Numbered from the stretch's first letter, positions 1 to 8,386 are shown. The stretch: DNA of 33,718 bases from Hyphomicrobiales bacterium (GCA_019243195.1 JAFAUQ010000033.1:1-33718), one strand, 5' to 3'. The notes: generated by a model from the sequence alone, not told the origin. Numbers and translations are program-made.

Positions 1-1296
1 CTGTTCGGCTCGTGGCGCGGGGGCCTCGGCATTTCCGTCGCCATCGTCGGCGCGCTGCTCGCCGCCGCCAAGGGCGTGGTCGGCGCCACCACGGTGACCA
101 TGGGGCTGATCACGCTGCCGACCATGCTGCGCTACGGGTACGACCCGCGGCTTGCCGCCGGCACGGTCGCGGCCACCTCGACGCTCGCGCAGATCATGCC
201 GCCGGCCACCGTGCTGGTGGTGCTCGGCGATCAGCTCAACAATTCCTACCAGGCGGCGCAGCTTGCGAGCGGCATTTTCGCGCCCAGCTCGCTCTCGGTC
301 GGCGATCTCTTCGCCGGCGCGATCGTGCCGGCGCTCACCCTGGTCGCGCTCTATATCGTTTATTTGATCATTGTTGCGCTGGTGCGCCCGCAGGCCGCGC
401 CCGCGATTCCGGCCGACCCGGACGCGCCGCGCGGTTTTGCGCTCGCGCGCCGCGTCGTCGAGGCGATGGTCGCGCCGGTGCTGCTGATCGTGGCGGTGTT
501 GGGCTCGATCCTCGCCGGGCTGGCGACGCCGACCGAATCCGCCGCCGTCGGTGCGTTCGGGGCGCTCGCGCTCACTGCGCGCAAGATCGACCCAGCGCGC
601 GCTTGGCCGGTGACGCTCGGGCTCGCAGCGATCGTCGCCGCGCTGGTGCTGCACGGTTTCACCGACGTGCGCCTCAACCGCACCGCCGCCGGCGTCGGCG
701 ATGAGATCGCGCTTACAGTCGCGCTCGCCCTCGTCACTATCACCGCCATCGCCGCGGTCGTTGCGGTGCGGATCGTGTGGCGTCACGGCATTCTCACGCA
801 AGTGACCGCGCGCACCACGCAGATCACCGCGATGATATTCCTGATCCTGATCGGCGCGGCCTTGTTCAGCCTGGTGTTCCGCGGGCTCGGCGGCGACGAG
901 ATGGTGCACCGCGCGCTCGCCGACCTGCCGGGTGGCCCCGGCGGCGCCGTGCTCGCCGTCATGGCGGCGATGTTCCTGCTCGGCTTCGTGATGGACGTGT
1001 TCGAAATCGTATTTGTGGTGGTGCCGATAGTTGCGCCGGTGCTGCTGCGCATGGACGGCGTCGACCCGGTGTGGCTCGGCGTGATGATGGCGGTGAACCT
1101 GCAGACGTCGTTCATGCATCCGCCGCTCGGGCCAACGTTGTTCTATTTGCGCGGCGTCGCACCACCCGGGCTGACCACCAGGCACATCTACGTCGGCATC
1201 ATCCCCTACGTGGCGATCCAGCTCGCCTGCCTCGCCGTGCTGTGGTTCGTTCCGGGGCTTGCGACCGCGCTGCCGAACGCGCTTTATCGGAGATGA
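1..1296 (+). CDS. TRAP transporter large permease (DctM family), 5' end missing
   Basis: Reads in frame from the first base, so the N-terminus lies outside the window; 431 residues are visible. The protein is very hydrophobic, with many membrane segments. It carries DctM-family signatures: an early GATTVTMGLITLPTML segment and, near the C-terminus, LQTSFMHPPLGPTLFYLRGVAP-like sequence (about residues 365-385). DctM is the large membrane subunit of tripartite ATP-independent transporters, which take up organic acids using an ion gradient with a periplasmic binding protein and a small DctQ subunit; those partners should lie upstream. The middle region (about 125-265) is an extended variable stretch, as in the long DctM subgroup. 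The stop codon overlaps the next gene's start (ATGA), implying translational coupling. The substrate cannot be read from the sequence. Confidence 0.93.
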   Translation: MFGSWRGGLGISVAIVGALLAAAKGVVGATTVTMGLITLPTMLRYGYDPRLAAGTVAATSTLAQIMPPATVLVVLGDQLNNSYQAAQLASGIFAPSSLSVGDLFAGAIVPALTLVALYIVYLIIVALVRPQAAPAIPADPDAPRGFALARRVVEAMVAPVLLIVAVLGSILAGLATPTESAAVGAFGALALTARKIDPARAWPVTLGLAAIVAALVLHGFTDVRLNRTAAGVGDEIALTVALALVTITAIAAVVAVRIVWRHGILTQVTARTTQITAMIFLILIGAALFSLVFRGLGGDEMVHRALADLPGGPGGAVLAVMAAMFLLGFVMDVFEIVFVVVPIVAPVLLRMDGVDPVWLGVMMAVNLQTSFMHPPLGPTLFYLRGVAPPGLTTRHIYVGIIPYVAIQLACLAVLWFVPGLATALPNALYRR

Positions 1297-2078
1297 GCGA
1301 AATGAAATCCGCCGAATTATTCGACCTCACTGGGCAAGTCGCGCTGGTTACGGGCGCATCGAGCGGACTCGGCGTGCGCTTTGCGCAGGTGCTCGCCGGG
1401 AACGGCGCTGCGGTGGCGCTGGTGGCGCGGCGCACTGATCGCCTCGCCGCCGTGAAGGCGGAGATCAAGCGCGCCGGCGGGCGCGCTGTCGCGATCGCGG
1501 CCGACGTGCTCGATCGCGCCGCGATCGCGCGCGGGTTCGACGAGGCCGAGGCGGCCTTCGGCACGGTGACGATTCTGGTCAACAACGCGGGCGTGGCGCA
1601 CGGCGGCCGCGCGGTCGATTTGCCTGAGGCCGAGTGGCGGCGCGTCGTCGGCACCAACCTCGATGCGGTGTTCTACTGCGCGCAGGAAGCGGCGCGCCGC
1701 ATGCTCGCGGCGAACAAGCGCGGCGCGATCATCAATATCGCCTCGATCCTCGGGCTCGCCGTGCACAAGGGCATCGCCGCCTACGGCGCCGCCAAGGCCG
1801 GCGTGATCCAGCTGACCAAATCGCTCGCGATGGAGCTCACCTTCCGCGGCGTGCGCGTCAACGCCATCGCGCCCGGGTTCATCATCACCGAGCTCAACCG
1901 CGAATTTCTCGAGAGTCCGGAGGGCGCGAAGATGACGCGCGACATCCCCGCCGGCCGCTTCGGCGAGGCGCGCGACCTCGATGGCGTACTGCTGCTGCTC
2001 GCCTCGGACGCCGGCCGCTACATCTCCGGCGCCACCTACGTGGTCGACGGCGGCCAATCCACGGGGCTGCGGGGATAG
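1293..2078 (+). CDS. SDR family NAD(P)-dependent oxidoreductase
   Basis: A 261-residue classical short-chain dehydrogenase/reductase. Visible are the Rossmann motif TGASSGLG (20-27), NNAG (97-100), catalytic Asn122, Ser151, Tyr164 and Lys168 (YGAAK), and a VVDGGQ C-terminal strand. Arg46-Arg47 after the second strand favour NADP(H) over NAD(H), an inference from the family. Length is normal. The start ATG at 1293 overlaps the TRAP permease stop by four bases; a second in-frame ATG at 1302 is possible. The overlap suggests the enzyme acts on the compound imported by the TRAP system. The hydroxy/keto substrate is not identifiable. Confidence 0.93.
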   Translation: MSEMKSAELFDLTGQVALVTGASSGLGVRFAQVLAGNGAAVALVARRTDRLAAVKAEIKRAGGRAVAIAADVLDRAAIARGFDEAEAAFGTVTILVNNAGVAHGGRAVDLPEAEWRRVVGTNLDAVFYCAQEAARRMLAANKRGAIINIASILGLAVHKGIAAYGAAKAGVIQLTKSLAMELTFRGVRVNAIAPGFIITELNREFLESPEGAKMTRDIPAGRFGEARDLDGVLLLLASDAGRYISGATYVVDGGQSTGLRG

Positions 2079-2089
2079 TCTGCGACGCT

Positions 2090-2213
2090 GTCATTCCGGG
2101 GCCCGAGCGCAGCGAGGGATCCGGAACCCATGAACACGGCCAATCAGATTAAATTCTGCCCGACCTGTGTTCATGGATTCCGGGCCCGCCGCTTCGCGGC
2201 GTCCCGGAACGAC
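2090..2213. repeat. Dispersed inverted-repeat element between genes
   Basis: The two ends are imperfect inverted copies of about 50 bases. The left arm starts GTCATTCCGGGGCCCGAGC and ends CCCATGAACACGG. The right arm read on the minus strand starts GTCGTTCCGGGACGCC and ends TCCATGAACACAGG. About 20 AT-richer bases lie in the loop. I recognise this pattern as a repeat scattered between genes in Bradyrhizobium-like genomes. It lies between convergent genes (SDR and the sulfur-transport pair), so the transcript could fold into a long stem and end or stabilise messages from both sides. No coding potential. Confidence 0.8.
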
Positions 2214-2218
2214 GACGA

Positions 2219-2665
2219 TCACGCAGTTTTTTCTAATGAGTTTCTGCGTCGCCACACATCGAGCGCCAGCATGCCGATAGCCATGGCGATGACGAACGCG
2301 ACGATGCGCGACGACAAAGTCGCGAGGTTGGCGATGGCGGGACCGGGACAGAGGCCGACGAGCCCCCAGCCGAGGCCGAACAGCACGGCGCCGGCGACAA
2401 GCGGCCGGTCGATCGCGCGGTTCGTCGGCCAAGCCGCAATCTCAGCAAACAGCGGTCGCTCGCGCCGGCGCGCGAGCACGTAGCCGGGCGCCGCGACCGC
2501 GAGAGCGCCGATCATCACGAAGGCAAGCGTCGGGTCCCAGGTGCCGGACCCAATGCCCAGCACATCGAGGAAGCCCAGCACCTTGGTCGGCTGGGTCATC
2601 CCGGAGAACGCGAGCCCAAACCCGAAGATGAGCCCGCTGACGAGGGCGGCGAGGAGGGTCGGCAT
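2219..2665 (-). CDS. YeeE/YedE-type membrane protein, C-terminal half partner (DUF6691-like)
   Basis: A 148-residue membrane protein with about four hydrophobic segments. It carries GLAFSGMTQPTKVLGFLD near the N-terminus and GWGLVGLCPGPAIANL (about 100-115), whose single Cys sits in the GLCPGP motif typical of YeeE/YedE halves. In this family a Cys relay passes thiosulfate or another sulfur compound across the membrane. The start ATG lies 2 bases after the upstream partner's stop, and its GGAGG ribosome site overlaps that stop, so the two are translated as a pair. Alpha-proteobacteria often encode YeeE/YedE as two short proteins rather than one fused protein. Sulfur specificity is inferred from the family. 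Confidence 0.85.
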   Translation of the reverse strand: MPTLLAALVSGLIFGFGLAFSGMTQPTKVLGFLDVLGIGSGTWDPTLAFVMIGALAVAAPGYVLARRRERPLFAEIAAWPTNRAIDRPLVAGAVLFGLGWGLVGLCPGPAIANLATLSSRIVAFVIAMAIGMLALDVWRRRNSLEKTA

Positions 2666-2667
2666 GG

Positions 2668-3087
2668 CTAACCTCCGAATCCATGGCGCATGATCGCGAC
2701 CACCACCATGGCGGTCGCCATGAACACGAGCGTCGCGGTAATCGATCGCGGCGACACCCGCGCGATCCCGCATACGCCGTGGCCGGAAGTGCAGCCGCCG
2801 CCGAGCCGCGTGCCGAAGCCGACCAGCAGCCCCGCCGCAACGACCATCGCAAAGCTCGACGGCATCCACGGCGTCGGCAACGGGTGCCCGGTCGCGCCAA
2901 GGAGGAGCGGCGCAGCCACCAAGCCGATCAAGAACGCCATCCGCCAGCCGCGATCGTCGCCAGTGAGCGCCTCGCCCAGGATGCCGCTCACCCCGGCGAT
3001 GCGGCCGTTGAGCAGCATCAAGAGCACGGCGGCAAGTCCGATGAGCGCGCCGCCGACGAGGGCTGAAATCGGATCGAAGGGTGCCAT
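2668..3087 (-). CDS. YeeE/YedE family membrane protein, N-terminal half
   Basis: A 139-residue membrane protein with about four hydrophobic segments. It holds the GRIAGVSGILGEAL motif (about 28-41) and the Cys-bearing GFGTRLGGGCTSGHGVCG motif (about 91-108), both diagnostic of YeeE/YedE sulfur-compound permeases. The start at 3087 has a clear GGAGG ribosome site. It is the first gene of a two-gene operon with the GLCPGP-containing partner immediately downstream. No ArsR/BigR regulator or persulfide dioxygenase, which often accompany this pair, is adjacent here. Confidence 0.87.
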   Translation of the reverse strand: MAPFDPISALVGGALIGLAAVLLMLLNGRIAGVSGILGEALTGDDRGWRMAFLIGLVAAPLLLGATGHPLPTPWMPSSFAMVVAAGLLVGFGTRLGGGCTSGHGVCGIARVSPRSITATLVFMATAMVVVAIMRHGFGG

Positions 3088-3105
3088 GGCGCCTCCAGGA
3101 GTCAG

Positions 3106-3173
3106 GGATCAGGGATCAGGCATCAGGGGCTTCGGCACTTGCCTCCCAATTGCTGATTCCTGATCGCTGATCC
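3106..3173. repeat. Stem-forming GATCAG-rich inverted repeat
   Basis: Two 21-base arms (3106-3126 and 3153-3173) are inverted copies with 19 of 21 matches: GGATCAGGGATCAGGCATCAG and, on the other strand, GGATCAGCGATCAGGAATCAG. The loop is 26 bases. Each arm is built of near-tandem GATCAG units. The element covers the last 16 codons and stop of the rhomboid gene and lies upstream of the YeeE gene. It resembles dispersed repeats of rhizobial genomes. Confidence 0.8.
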
Positions 3174-3884
3174 GTGGGTTGCGTAGCTCTCTGCGGTTTG
3201 ATCGGGCTCCTCGATGCAATCGAACAATTCCACCCATGACGGCTTGAGGGCGAGGAACAGCACGCCGCCCGCGACGAATCCGCCGACGTGCGCCATGTAG
3301 GCGATTTCCTCGCCCGGTTTGTTGAGCACGTGATAGACCTGAAGCGCGATCCAGCTTCCCAAAATCCAATAGGCCCGCACGCGCATGATCGGAATCCATC
3401 CGAGAGCGATGAGGACCTTTGCGCAGGGGCGAAGCAGCAGGTAAGCGGCGAGCACGCCGGCAACGGCGCCCGAGGCGCCGATGGTCGGCATCAACGAGTG
3501 CGGATTGGCGGCGGCATAAGTGAGGTCGGACGCGATCGCGCACAGGAAATAAAACGAGAGGAAGCGCAGCGGCCCCAGCACTTCCTCGATGTCGTCGCCG
3601 AAAATGAAGAGAAACAGCATGTTGCCGAAGAGGTGGCCGAACCCGCCGTGCAGGAAGCTGCTGGTCACCAGCGTCACCTCGGCGGGCAGAACGCCGGGAT
3701 GGGGCGAGTAACGAAAGATTTCGGCGGGCACGGTTCCGAACATACCGATCATCGCGGCGACGGTCTCGTCCGGACTTGCGGCTTCGATCGCGAACACGAT
3801 GGCGTTGACGGCGATCAGCCCCCAGGTGGCGTAGGGCGGCACCGGCCATTTAAAGGGGTTATGGTCGTAGAGCGGAATGACCAT
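3123..3884 (-). CDS. Rhomboid family intramembrane serine protease
   Basis: A 253-residue polytopic membrane protein. Rhomboid features in order: hydrophobic first segment (about 20-37), HGGFGHLFGNMLFLFIFGDDIEE (about 78-100), the catalytic serine motif GASGAVAGVL (about 136-145), and the catalytic histidine motif AYMAHVGGFVAGG (about 193-205). Rhomboids cut transmembrane helices inside the bilayer; the physiological substrate is unknown. The start at 3884 gives the usual N-terminus close to the first membrane segment. The last 16 residues, from GSAIRNQQ onward, are encoded by an inverted repeat and are unlikely to be ancestral rhomboid sequence. It is probably transcribed alone. Confidence 0.92.
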   Translation of the reverse strand: MVIPLYDHNPFKWPVPPYATWGLIAVNAIVFAIEAASPDETVAAMIGMFGTVPAEIFRYSPHPGVLPAEVTLVTSSFLHGGFGHLFGNMLFLFIFGDDIEEVLGPLRFLSFYFLCAIASDLTYAAANPHSLMPTIGASGAVAGVLAAYLLLRPCAKVLIALGWIPIMRVRAYWILGSWIALQVYHVLNKPGEEIAYMAHVGGFVAGGVLFLALKPSWVELFDCIEEPDQTAESYATHGSAIRNQQLGGKCRSP

Positions 3885-4220
3885 GCGGCTCGTCTCTCAG
3901 CGGGCGTTCCGCTCGGATAGCAGCAGGAAAGCGGCCGAAATGGGATCGGTGTCGGGGCCGCAGCAATAGCTTTGTGCGCCGCGGTGAACAATCCGGAGAT
4001 GGATCGAAGCGAATCAGACGGCTGGCAAAAACGCCGCGCCCGGTGGCCCTCGGCAACAATCCTTCCCCGGCAGCCAGCGGCGTTGCGCCAAACTGCGCAA
4101 CAGGGCGGCGCGCCGATACTTCGTTTCGCACCGGTGCCGAAGAACGAAATTGACCGTTGCGCATTGAAGTGTCAGCCTTATTTACGTTTCAGTCGTTCCC
4201 GTTCGGCCCCAGGACGACGA
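3885..4220. other. Intergenic stretch, no gene recognised
   Basis: About 340 bases between the divergent rhomboid and indolepyruvate oxidoreductase genes. Short open frames here have no family-like features. It should hold both genes' promoters. TTGACC at 4150-4155 could be a -35 element, but no convincing -10 box lies at the right spacing. Confidence 0.5.
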
Positions 4221-4269
4221 GAGCATGATCCCGAAAAGTGGGTACCGGTTTTCGGATAAGATCATGCTC
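4221..4269. repeat. Palindromic repeat ending 16 bases before the next start codon
   Basis: The outer arms GAGCATGATC and GATCATGCTC are perfect inverted copies, and inside them CCGAAAA pairs with TTTTCGG. I recognise this near 49-base palindrome as a common dispersed element in Bradyrhizobium-like genomes. Here it sits in the 5' leader of the oxidoreductase gene, just before its AAGGA ribosome site. Confidence 0.82.
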
Positions 4270-4285
4270 CAAGGATGAATCTTCC

Positions 4286-7200
4286 ATGGCGCTGCGAAAA
4301 GTCACCCTCGACGACAAATACGACCTTAGCCAGGAGCGGGTGTTCGTCACCGGCTTCCAGGCGCTCATCCGGCTCGTGCTGATGCAGAAGGAGCGCGACC
4401 GCCGCGCCGGGCTCAACACCGCCGGCTATGTGTCGGGTTACCGCGGCTCGCCGCTCGGCGGCCTCGACCAGCAGTTCCTGCGCGCGAAGCCGTTCCTCGA
4501 CCGCCACGACATCGTGTTCCAGCCCGGCATCAACGAGGACCTCGCCGCGACCGCGCTGTGGGGCACGCAGCAGGCGGAGCTGCGCGGCGAAGGCAAATAC
4601 GACGGCGTCTTCGGCATGTGGTACGGCAAGGGGCCGGGCGTCGACCGCACGGGCGACGTGTTCCGCCATGCGAATTTCGCCGGCACCTCGCCGCACGGCG
4701 GCGTGCTCGCGCTCATGGGCGACGATCACACCGCGGAATCCTCCACCACCGCGCATCAGTCGGAATATCACTTCGTCGACGTGATGATCCCGATCCTCAA
4801 CCCGGCCGGGGTGCAGGAGATCATCGACTACGGCCTGTACGGCTACGCCATGTCGCGTTACTGCGGCACCTGGGCGGCGCTCAAGTGCATGCACGAGACG
4901 GTGGAGTCGACCGCGGTGATCGATGGCCGGCTCGACCGCGTCAACATCGTCACGCCGGACGATTTCGCAATGCCCGAAGGCGGCCTCAACATCCGCCTGC
5001 GCGACACCTTCCTCGGCATGGAGGCGCGGCTCTACGACTACAAACGCGACGCCATGCTCGCGTTCCTGCGCGCCAACAAGATCAACCGTTACATCACCTC
5101 GGGCGGCCGCAACGCCAAGATCGGCATCATCACCGTCGGCAAGAGCTACCTCGACGTGCGCCAGGGGCTCGACGAGCTCGATCTCGACGAGGTCAAGTGC
5201 AACCAGCTCGGCATCCGCATCTACAAGGTCGGCTGCCCGTGGCCGCTGTCGCAGCGGGAGTTGAAGGAATTCGCCGAGGGCCTCGATCTCATCATCGTGG
5301 TCGAGGAGAAGCGCTCGCTCATCGAGGTGCAGGTACGCGAGGAGCTTTACGGCACGGCAAATCAGCCGGTGTGCATCGGCAAGAAGGACGAGCGCGGCGA
5401 GTGGCTGTTCCCGGTCAAGGCGGCGCTCGACCCGACCAACATCGCGGTGGCGGTGGGCGAGCGGCTGCTGCAGCGCGGCCACAACGACGACATCGCCGCG
5501 CGCGTGGCGCGGCTCAAACAGGCGCAGAGCGCGATTGCGGAGTTGGCCGACGCCTCCCAGCGCACGCCCTATTTCTGCTCCGGCTGCCCGCACAACTCAT
5601 CGACCGTGGTGCCGGAAGGCATGCGCGCCTATGCCGGCATCGGCTGCCACTTCATGTCCCAGTGGATGGACCGCAACACGCTCGGCTACACCCACATGGG
5701 CGGCGAAGGCGCGAACTGGATCGGCGAGGCGCCGTTCGTAAAACGCGACCACGTTTTCCAGAACATCGGCGACGGCACCTACAATCACTCCGGCTACATG
5801 GCGATCCGCGCCGCGATCGCCTCGGGCGTCAACATTACCTACAAAATCTTGTTCAACGACGCGGTCGCCATGACCGGCGGCCAGCACCATGAGGGCGGAC
5901 TCACGGTCGATCAGATCGCGCGCCAGGTCGCGGCGGAAGGCGTCAAGAAGGTCGTCGTAGTCACCGACGAGCCGTGGAAATACGGTGCCGACATCGGCTG
6001 GCCCGCCGGCACCACCATCCATCATCGCGACGAGTTGATGCAGGTGCAGGCGTCGCTCGCGGAAATCCCCGGCGTCACCGCTCTCCTCTATGACCAGACC
6101 TGCGCGGCCGAGAAGCGGCGCCGGCGCAAGCGCAACCAGTTTCCCGATCCCGACAAGCGGGTGATCATCAACGAGCTGGTGTGCGAGGGCTGCGGCGACT
6201 GCGGCGTGCAGTCTAACTGCGTCTCGGTGCAGCCGCTCGAGACCGAGTTCGGGCGCAAGCGCACCATCGACCAATCGAGCTGCAACAAGGATTTCTCCTG
6301 CGTCAAAGGCTTCTGCCCGTCATTCGTGACCGTGCATGGCGCGAAGCTCAAGCGCGGCAAGGGCATCGAGGCGCCGGCCGACCTTGCCCCCCTGCCCGAC
6401 CCAGCGCTGCCCGCGATCGACCACACCTACGGCATCATCGTCACCGGCGTCGGCGGTACCGGCATCGTCACCATCGGCGGCGTGCTCGGCATGGCCGCGC
6501 ATCTCGAGGGCAAGGGCGTCGGCATCATCGACATGGCGGGCCTGGCGCAGAAGGGCGGCGCCGTGTTCAGCCACATCCGCATCGCCGAGAAGCCGGACGA
6601 CATCCACGCCATCCGCATTGCCGCGGGCGAGTGCGACCTCGTGCTCGGCGGCGACATGGTGGTGGTCGGCACCAAGAAGGTGCTCTCGACCGTGAAGCTC
6701 GGCGCGACCGACATGGTGGTCAACACCGCTGAAATCTACCCCGGCGACTTCACCCGCAACGCCGACTTCTCGCTGCCGACCGAGCGCATCAAGCGCGCCA
6801 TCATGCAGGCGGCCGGGCGCGAGAAGAGCCGCTTCGTCGACGCGACGCGGCTCGCCACCGCGCTTCTCGGCAATTCGATCGGCGCCAACATTTTCCTCGT
6901 CGGCTATGCCTATCAGCTCGGCGCGCTGCCGCTCTCGGCTGCCGCAATCGAGCAGGCGATCGAGCTCAACGGCGAGGCGGTGCCGATGAATCTCGCGGCG
7001 TTCCGCTGGGGCCGGCGCGCCGCCGTCGATGCCGCCGCGGTCGAGGCGCTGATTGCTGCGCGCGCGGGCACGCCGCCGGCGGATCGCCGGCTGTCGCAGT
7101 CGCTCGACGAGACGATCGCGCGGCGGGTCGAGTTTTTGACGGCGTATCAGGACGCGGCCTATGCGGCGCGCTACCGGGATTTGGTCGCGCGCGTGCAGGC

Positions 7201-7765
7201 GGCGGAGGCCGCCAAGGCGCCGGGCAAGAACGGGCTTGCCGAGGCGGTCGCGCGTTATCTGTTCAAGCTGATGGCCTACAAGGACGAATATGAGGTCGCG
7301 CGGCTTTACAGCGACGGCGCGTTCTTGAAGCAGGTGAAGTCGACCTTCGATGGCGAGGATTTGCGCTTCGAGTTCCACCTGGCGCCGCCGCTCATCGCGC
7401 GCAAGGATCCAGTCACCGGCGTGGCGAAGAAAATGTCGTTTGGGCCCTGGATGATGCCGGCCTACCGCATGCTCGCGCGTCTAAGATTCCTGCGCGGCAC
7501 CGCGCTCGATCCGTTCGGCTACACGGTCGAGCGGCGCACCGAGCGCAAGCTCGTCGCTGATTACGAAACGATGCTCGATGAGGTCTTGGCCGCACTATCG
7601 CCGGACAACCATCATCTCGCGGTGGGCTTGGCGAGCATCCCGGAGAAAATTCGCGGCTTCGGCCACGTCAAGGCGCGGCACCTCACCGCCGCCAAGGCCG
7701 AGGAGGCGGCGCTGCTGGAGCAATTCCGCGCGGGGCCGGCGCCGGCGCTGAAGGCGGCGGAGTAG
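4286..7765 (+). CDS. Indolepyruvate ferredoxin oxidoreductase, fused alpha/beta type
   Basis: A 1159-residue cytoplasmic enzyme of the 2-oxoacid:acceptor oxidoreductase family. It oxidatively decarboxylates aryl-pyruvates (from Trp, Phe, Tyr) to aryl-acetyl-CoA. Order of parts: pyrimidine-binding domain with GYVSGYRGSPLGGLDQQF (about 49-66); thiamine-diphosphate domain with Gly495-Asp496-Gly497 and Asn524-Asp525; iron-sulfur segment with Cys633, 636, 639 and 645 plus further Cys to about 675; gamma domain beginning VTGVGGTGIVTIGG (about 718-732); and a C-terminal domain of about 200 residues. The length matches the single-chain form usual in alpha- and beta-proteobacteria, in contrast to the separate IorA and IorB of archaea. 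AAGGA lies 10 bases before the ATG. It appears monocistronic. Substrate preference is inferred from the family. Confidence 0.93.
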   Translation: MALRKVTLDDKYDLSQERVFVTGFQALIRLVLMQKERDRRAGLNTAGYVSGYRGSPLGGLDQQFLRAKPFLDRHDIVFQPGINEDLAATALWGTQQAELRGEGKYDGVFGMWYGKGPGVDRTGDVFRHANFAGTSPHGGVLALMGDDHTAESSTTAHQSEYHFVDVMIPILNPAGVQEIIDYGLYGYAMSRYCGTWAALKCMHETVESTAVIDGRLDRVNIVTPDDFAMPEGGLNIRLRDTFLGMEARLYDYKRDAMLAFLRANKINRYITSGGRNAKIGIITVGKSYLDVRQGLDELDLDEVKCNQLGIRIYKVGCPWPLSQRELKEFAEGLDLIIVVEEKRSLIEVQVREELYGTANQPVCIGKKDERGEWLFPVKAALDPTNIAVAVGERLLQRGHNDDIAARVARLKQAQSAIAELADASQRTPYFCSGCPHNSSTVVPEGMRAYAGIGCHFMSQWMDRNTLGYTHMGGEGANWIGEAPFVKRDHVFQNIGDGTYNHSGYMAIRAAIASGVNITYKILFNDAVAMTGGQHHEGGLTVDQIARQVAAEGVKKVVVVTDEPWKYGADIGWPAGTTIHHRDELMQVQASLAEIPGVTALLYDQTCAAEKRRRRKRNQFPDPDKRVIINELVCEGCGDCGVQSNCVSVQPLETEFGRKRTIDQSSCNKDFSCVKGFCPSFVTVHGAKLKRGKGIEAPADLAPLPDPALPAIDHTYGIIVTGVGGTGIVTIGGVLGMAAHLEGKGVGIIDMAGLAQKGGAVFSHIRIAEKPDDIHAIRIAAGECDLVLGGDMVVVGTKKVLSTVKLGATDMVVNTAEIYPGDFTRNADFSLPTERIKRAIMQAAGREKSRFVDATRLATALLGNSIGANIFLVGYAYQLGALPLSAAAIEQAIELNGEAVPMNLAAFRWGRRAAVDAAAVEALIAARAGTPPADRRLSQSLDETIARRVEFLTAYQDAAYAARYRDLVARVQAAEAAKAPGKNGLAEAVARYLFKLMAYKDEYEVARLYSDGAFLKQVKSTFDGEDLRFEFHLAPPLIARKDPVTGVAKKMSFGPWMMPAYRMLARLRFLRGTALDPFGYTVERRTERKLVADYETMLDEVLAALSPDNHHLAVGLASIPEKIRGFGHVKARHLTAAKAEEAALLEQFRAGPAPALKAAE

Positions 7766-7793
7766 CAAAGACTCGCTTGCGTAAGTCATCTGT

Positions 7794-8384
7794 ATGCTGC
7801 AGCAAGCTGACCTATTCGAAACCGCGTCTGAATATCCCGCCGGCTTCCGCTACGCGGCGGAGTTTATCTCGCGCGCCGAGGAACGGCGCTTGATCGACCA
7901 TTTGCAGCGGCTCGAGTTCAAGCCGTTCGACTTCCACGGATTTGTCGGCAAGCGCCGCGTCGTCTCGTTCGGCTGGCGCTACGATTTCAATGGCGGCGGC
8001 CTCACGAAGACCGATGACATGCCGGATTTCCTCCTGCCGGTGCGCGAGCGGGCGGCCATCTCTGCCGGCCTGCGCCCGACGGACCTGCAACAAGTCCTGC
8101 TCACCGAATATCAACCCGGCGCGCCGATCGGCTGGCACAAGGACCGCTCGGTGTTCGGCGACGTGATGGGCATCTCGCTCCTGTCCGCCTGCACGTTCCG
8201 TTTTCGCCGCAAAGCAGGCGCCCGGTGGGAGCGCAGTTCGCTCGTGCTTGCGCCGCGCTCGGCCTATCTGCTGCACGGCCCGGCGCGCACCGAGTGGGAG
8301 CACAGCATCCCGGCCGTGACGGAACTGCGCTACTCGATCACATTCCGCAATTTTCGGGATGGTGCGCGCGGGAACGCGGAATAA
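7794..8384 (+). CDS. AlkB-like 2-oxoglutarate/Fe(II) dioxygenase
   Basis: A 196-residue protein of the AlkB superfamily, which removes methyl and other alkyl groups from nucleic-acid bases by oxidation. The iron ligands are visible as His115-x-Asp117 (GWHKDRSVFGD) and His170 (EWEHSIP). The 2-oxoglutarate-binding stretch is RYSITFR (179-185), with both arginines present, but the Asn of the E. coli RYNLTFR motif is Ser here. PDFLLPVRERA and TEYQPGAPIGWH are typical of the short alphaproteobacterial subgroup. The start is an ATG at 7794, 28 bases after the previous stop. It ends 2 bases from the convergent XRE gene. It could act on DNA, RNA or another substrate. Confidence 0.88.
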   Translation: MLQQADLFETASEYPAGFRYAAEFISRAEERRLIDHLQRLEFKPFDFHGFVGKRRVVSFGWRYDFNGGGLTKTDDMPDFLLPVRERAAISAGLRPTDLQQVLLTEYQPGAPIGWHKDRSVFGDVMGISLLSACTFRFRRKAGARWERSSLVLAPRSAYLLHGPARTEWEHSIPAVTELRYSITFRNFRDGARGNAE

Positions 8385-8386
8385 GA

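Noticed and set aside
4150-4183. Possible sigma-70 promoter starting TTGACC
   Set aside because: No acceptable -10 hexamer at 16-18 bases.
4238-4285. Earlier start for the indolepyruvate oxidoreductase
   Set aside because: The extra 16 codons lie in the palindromic repeat and have no ribosome site; ATG 4286 has AAGGA at good spacing.
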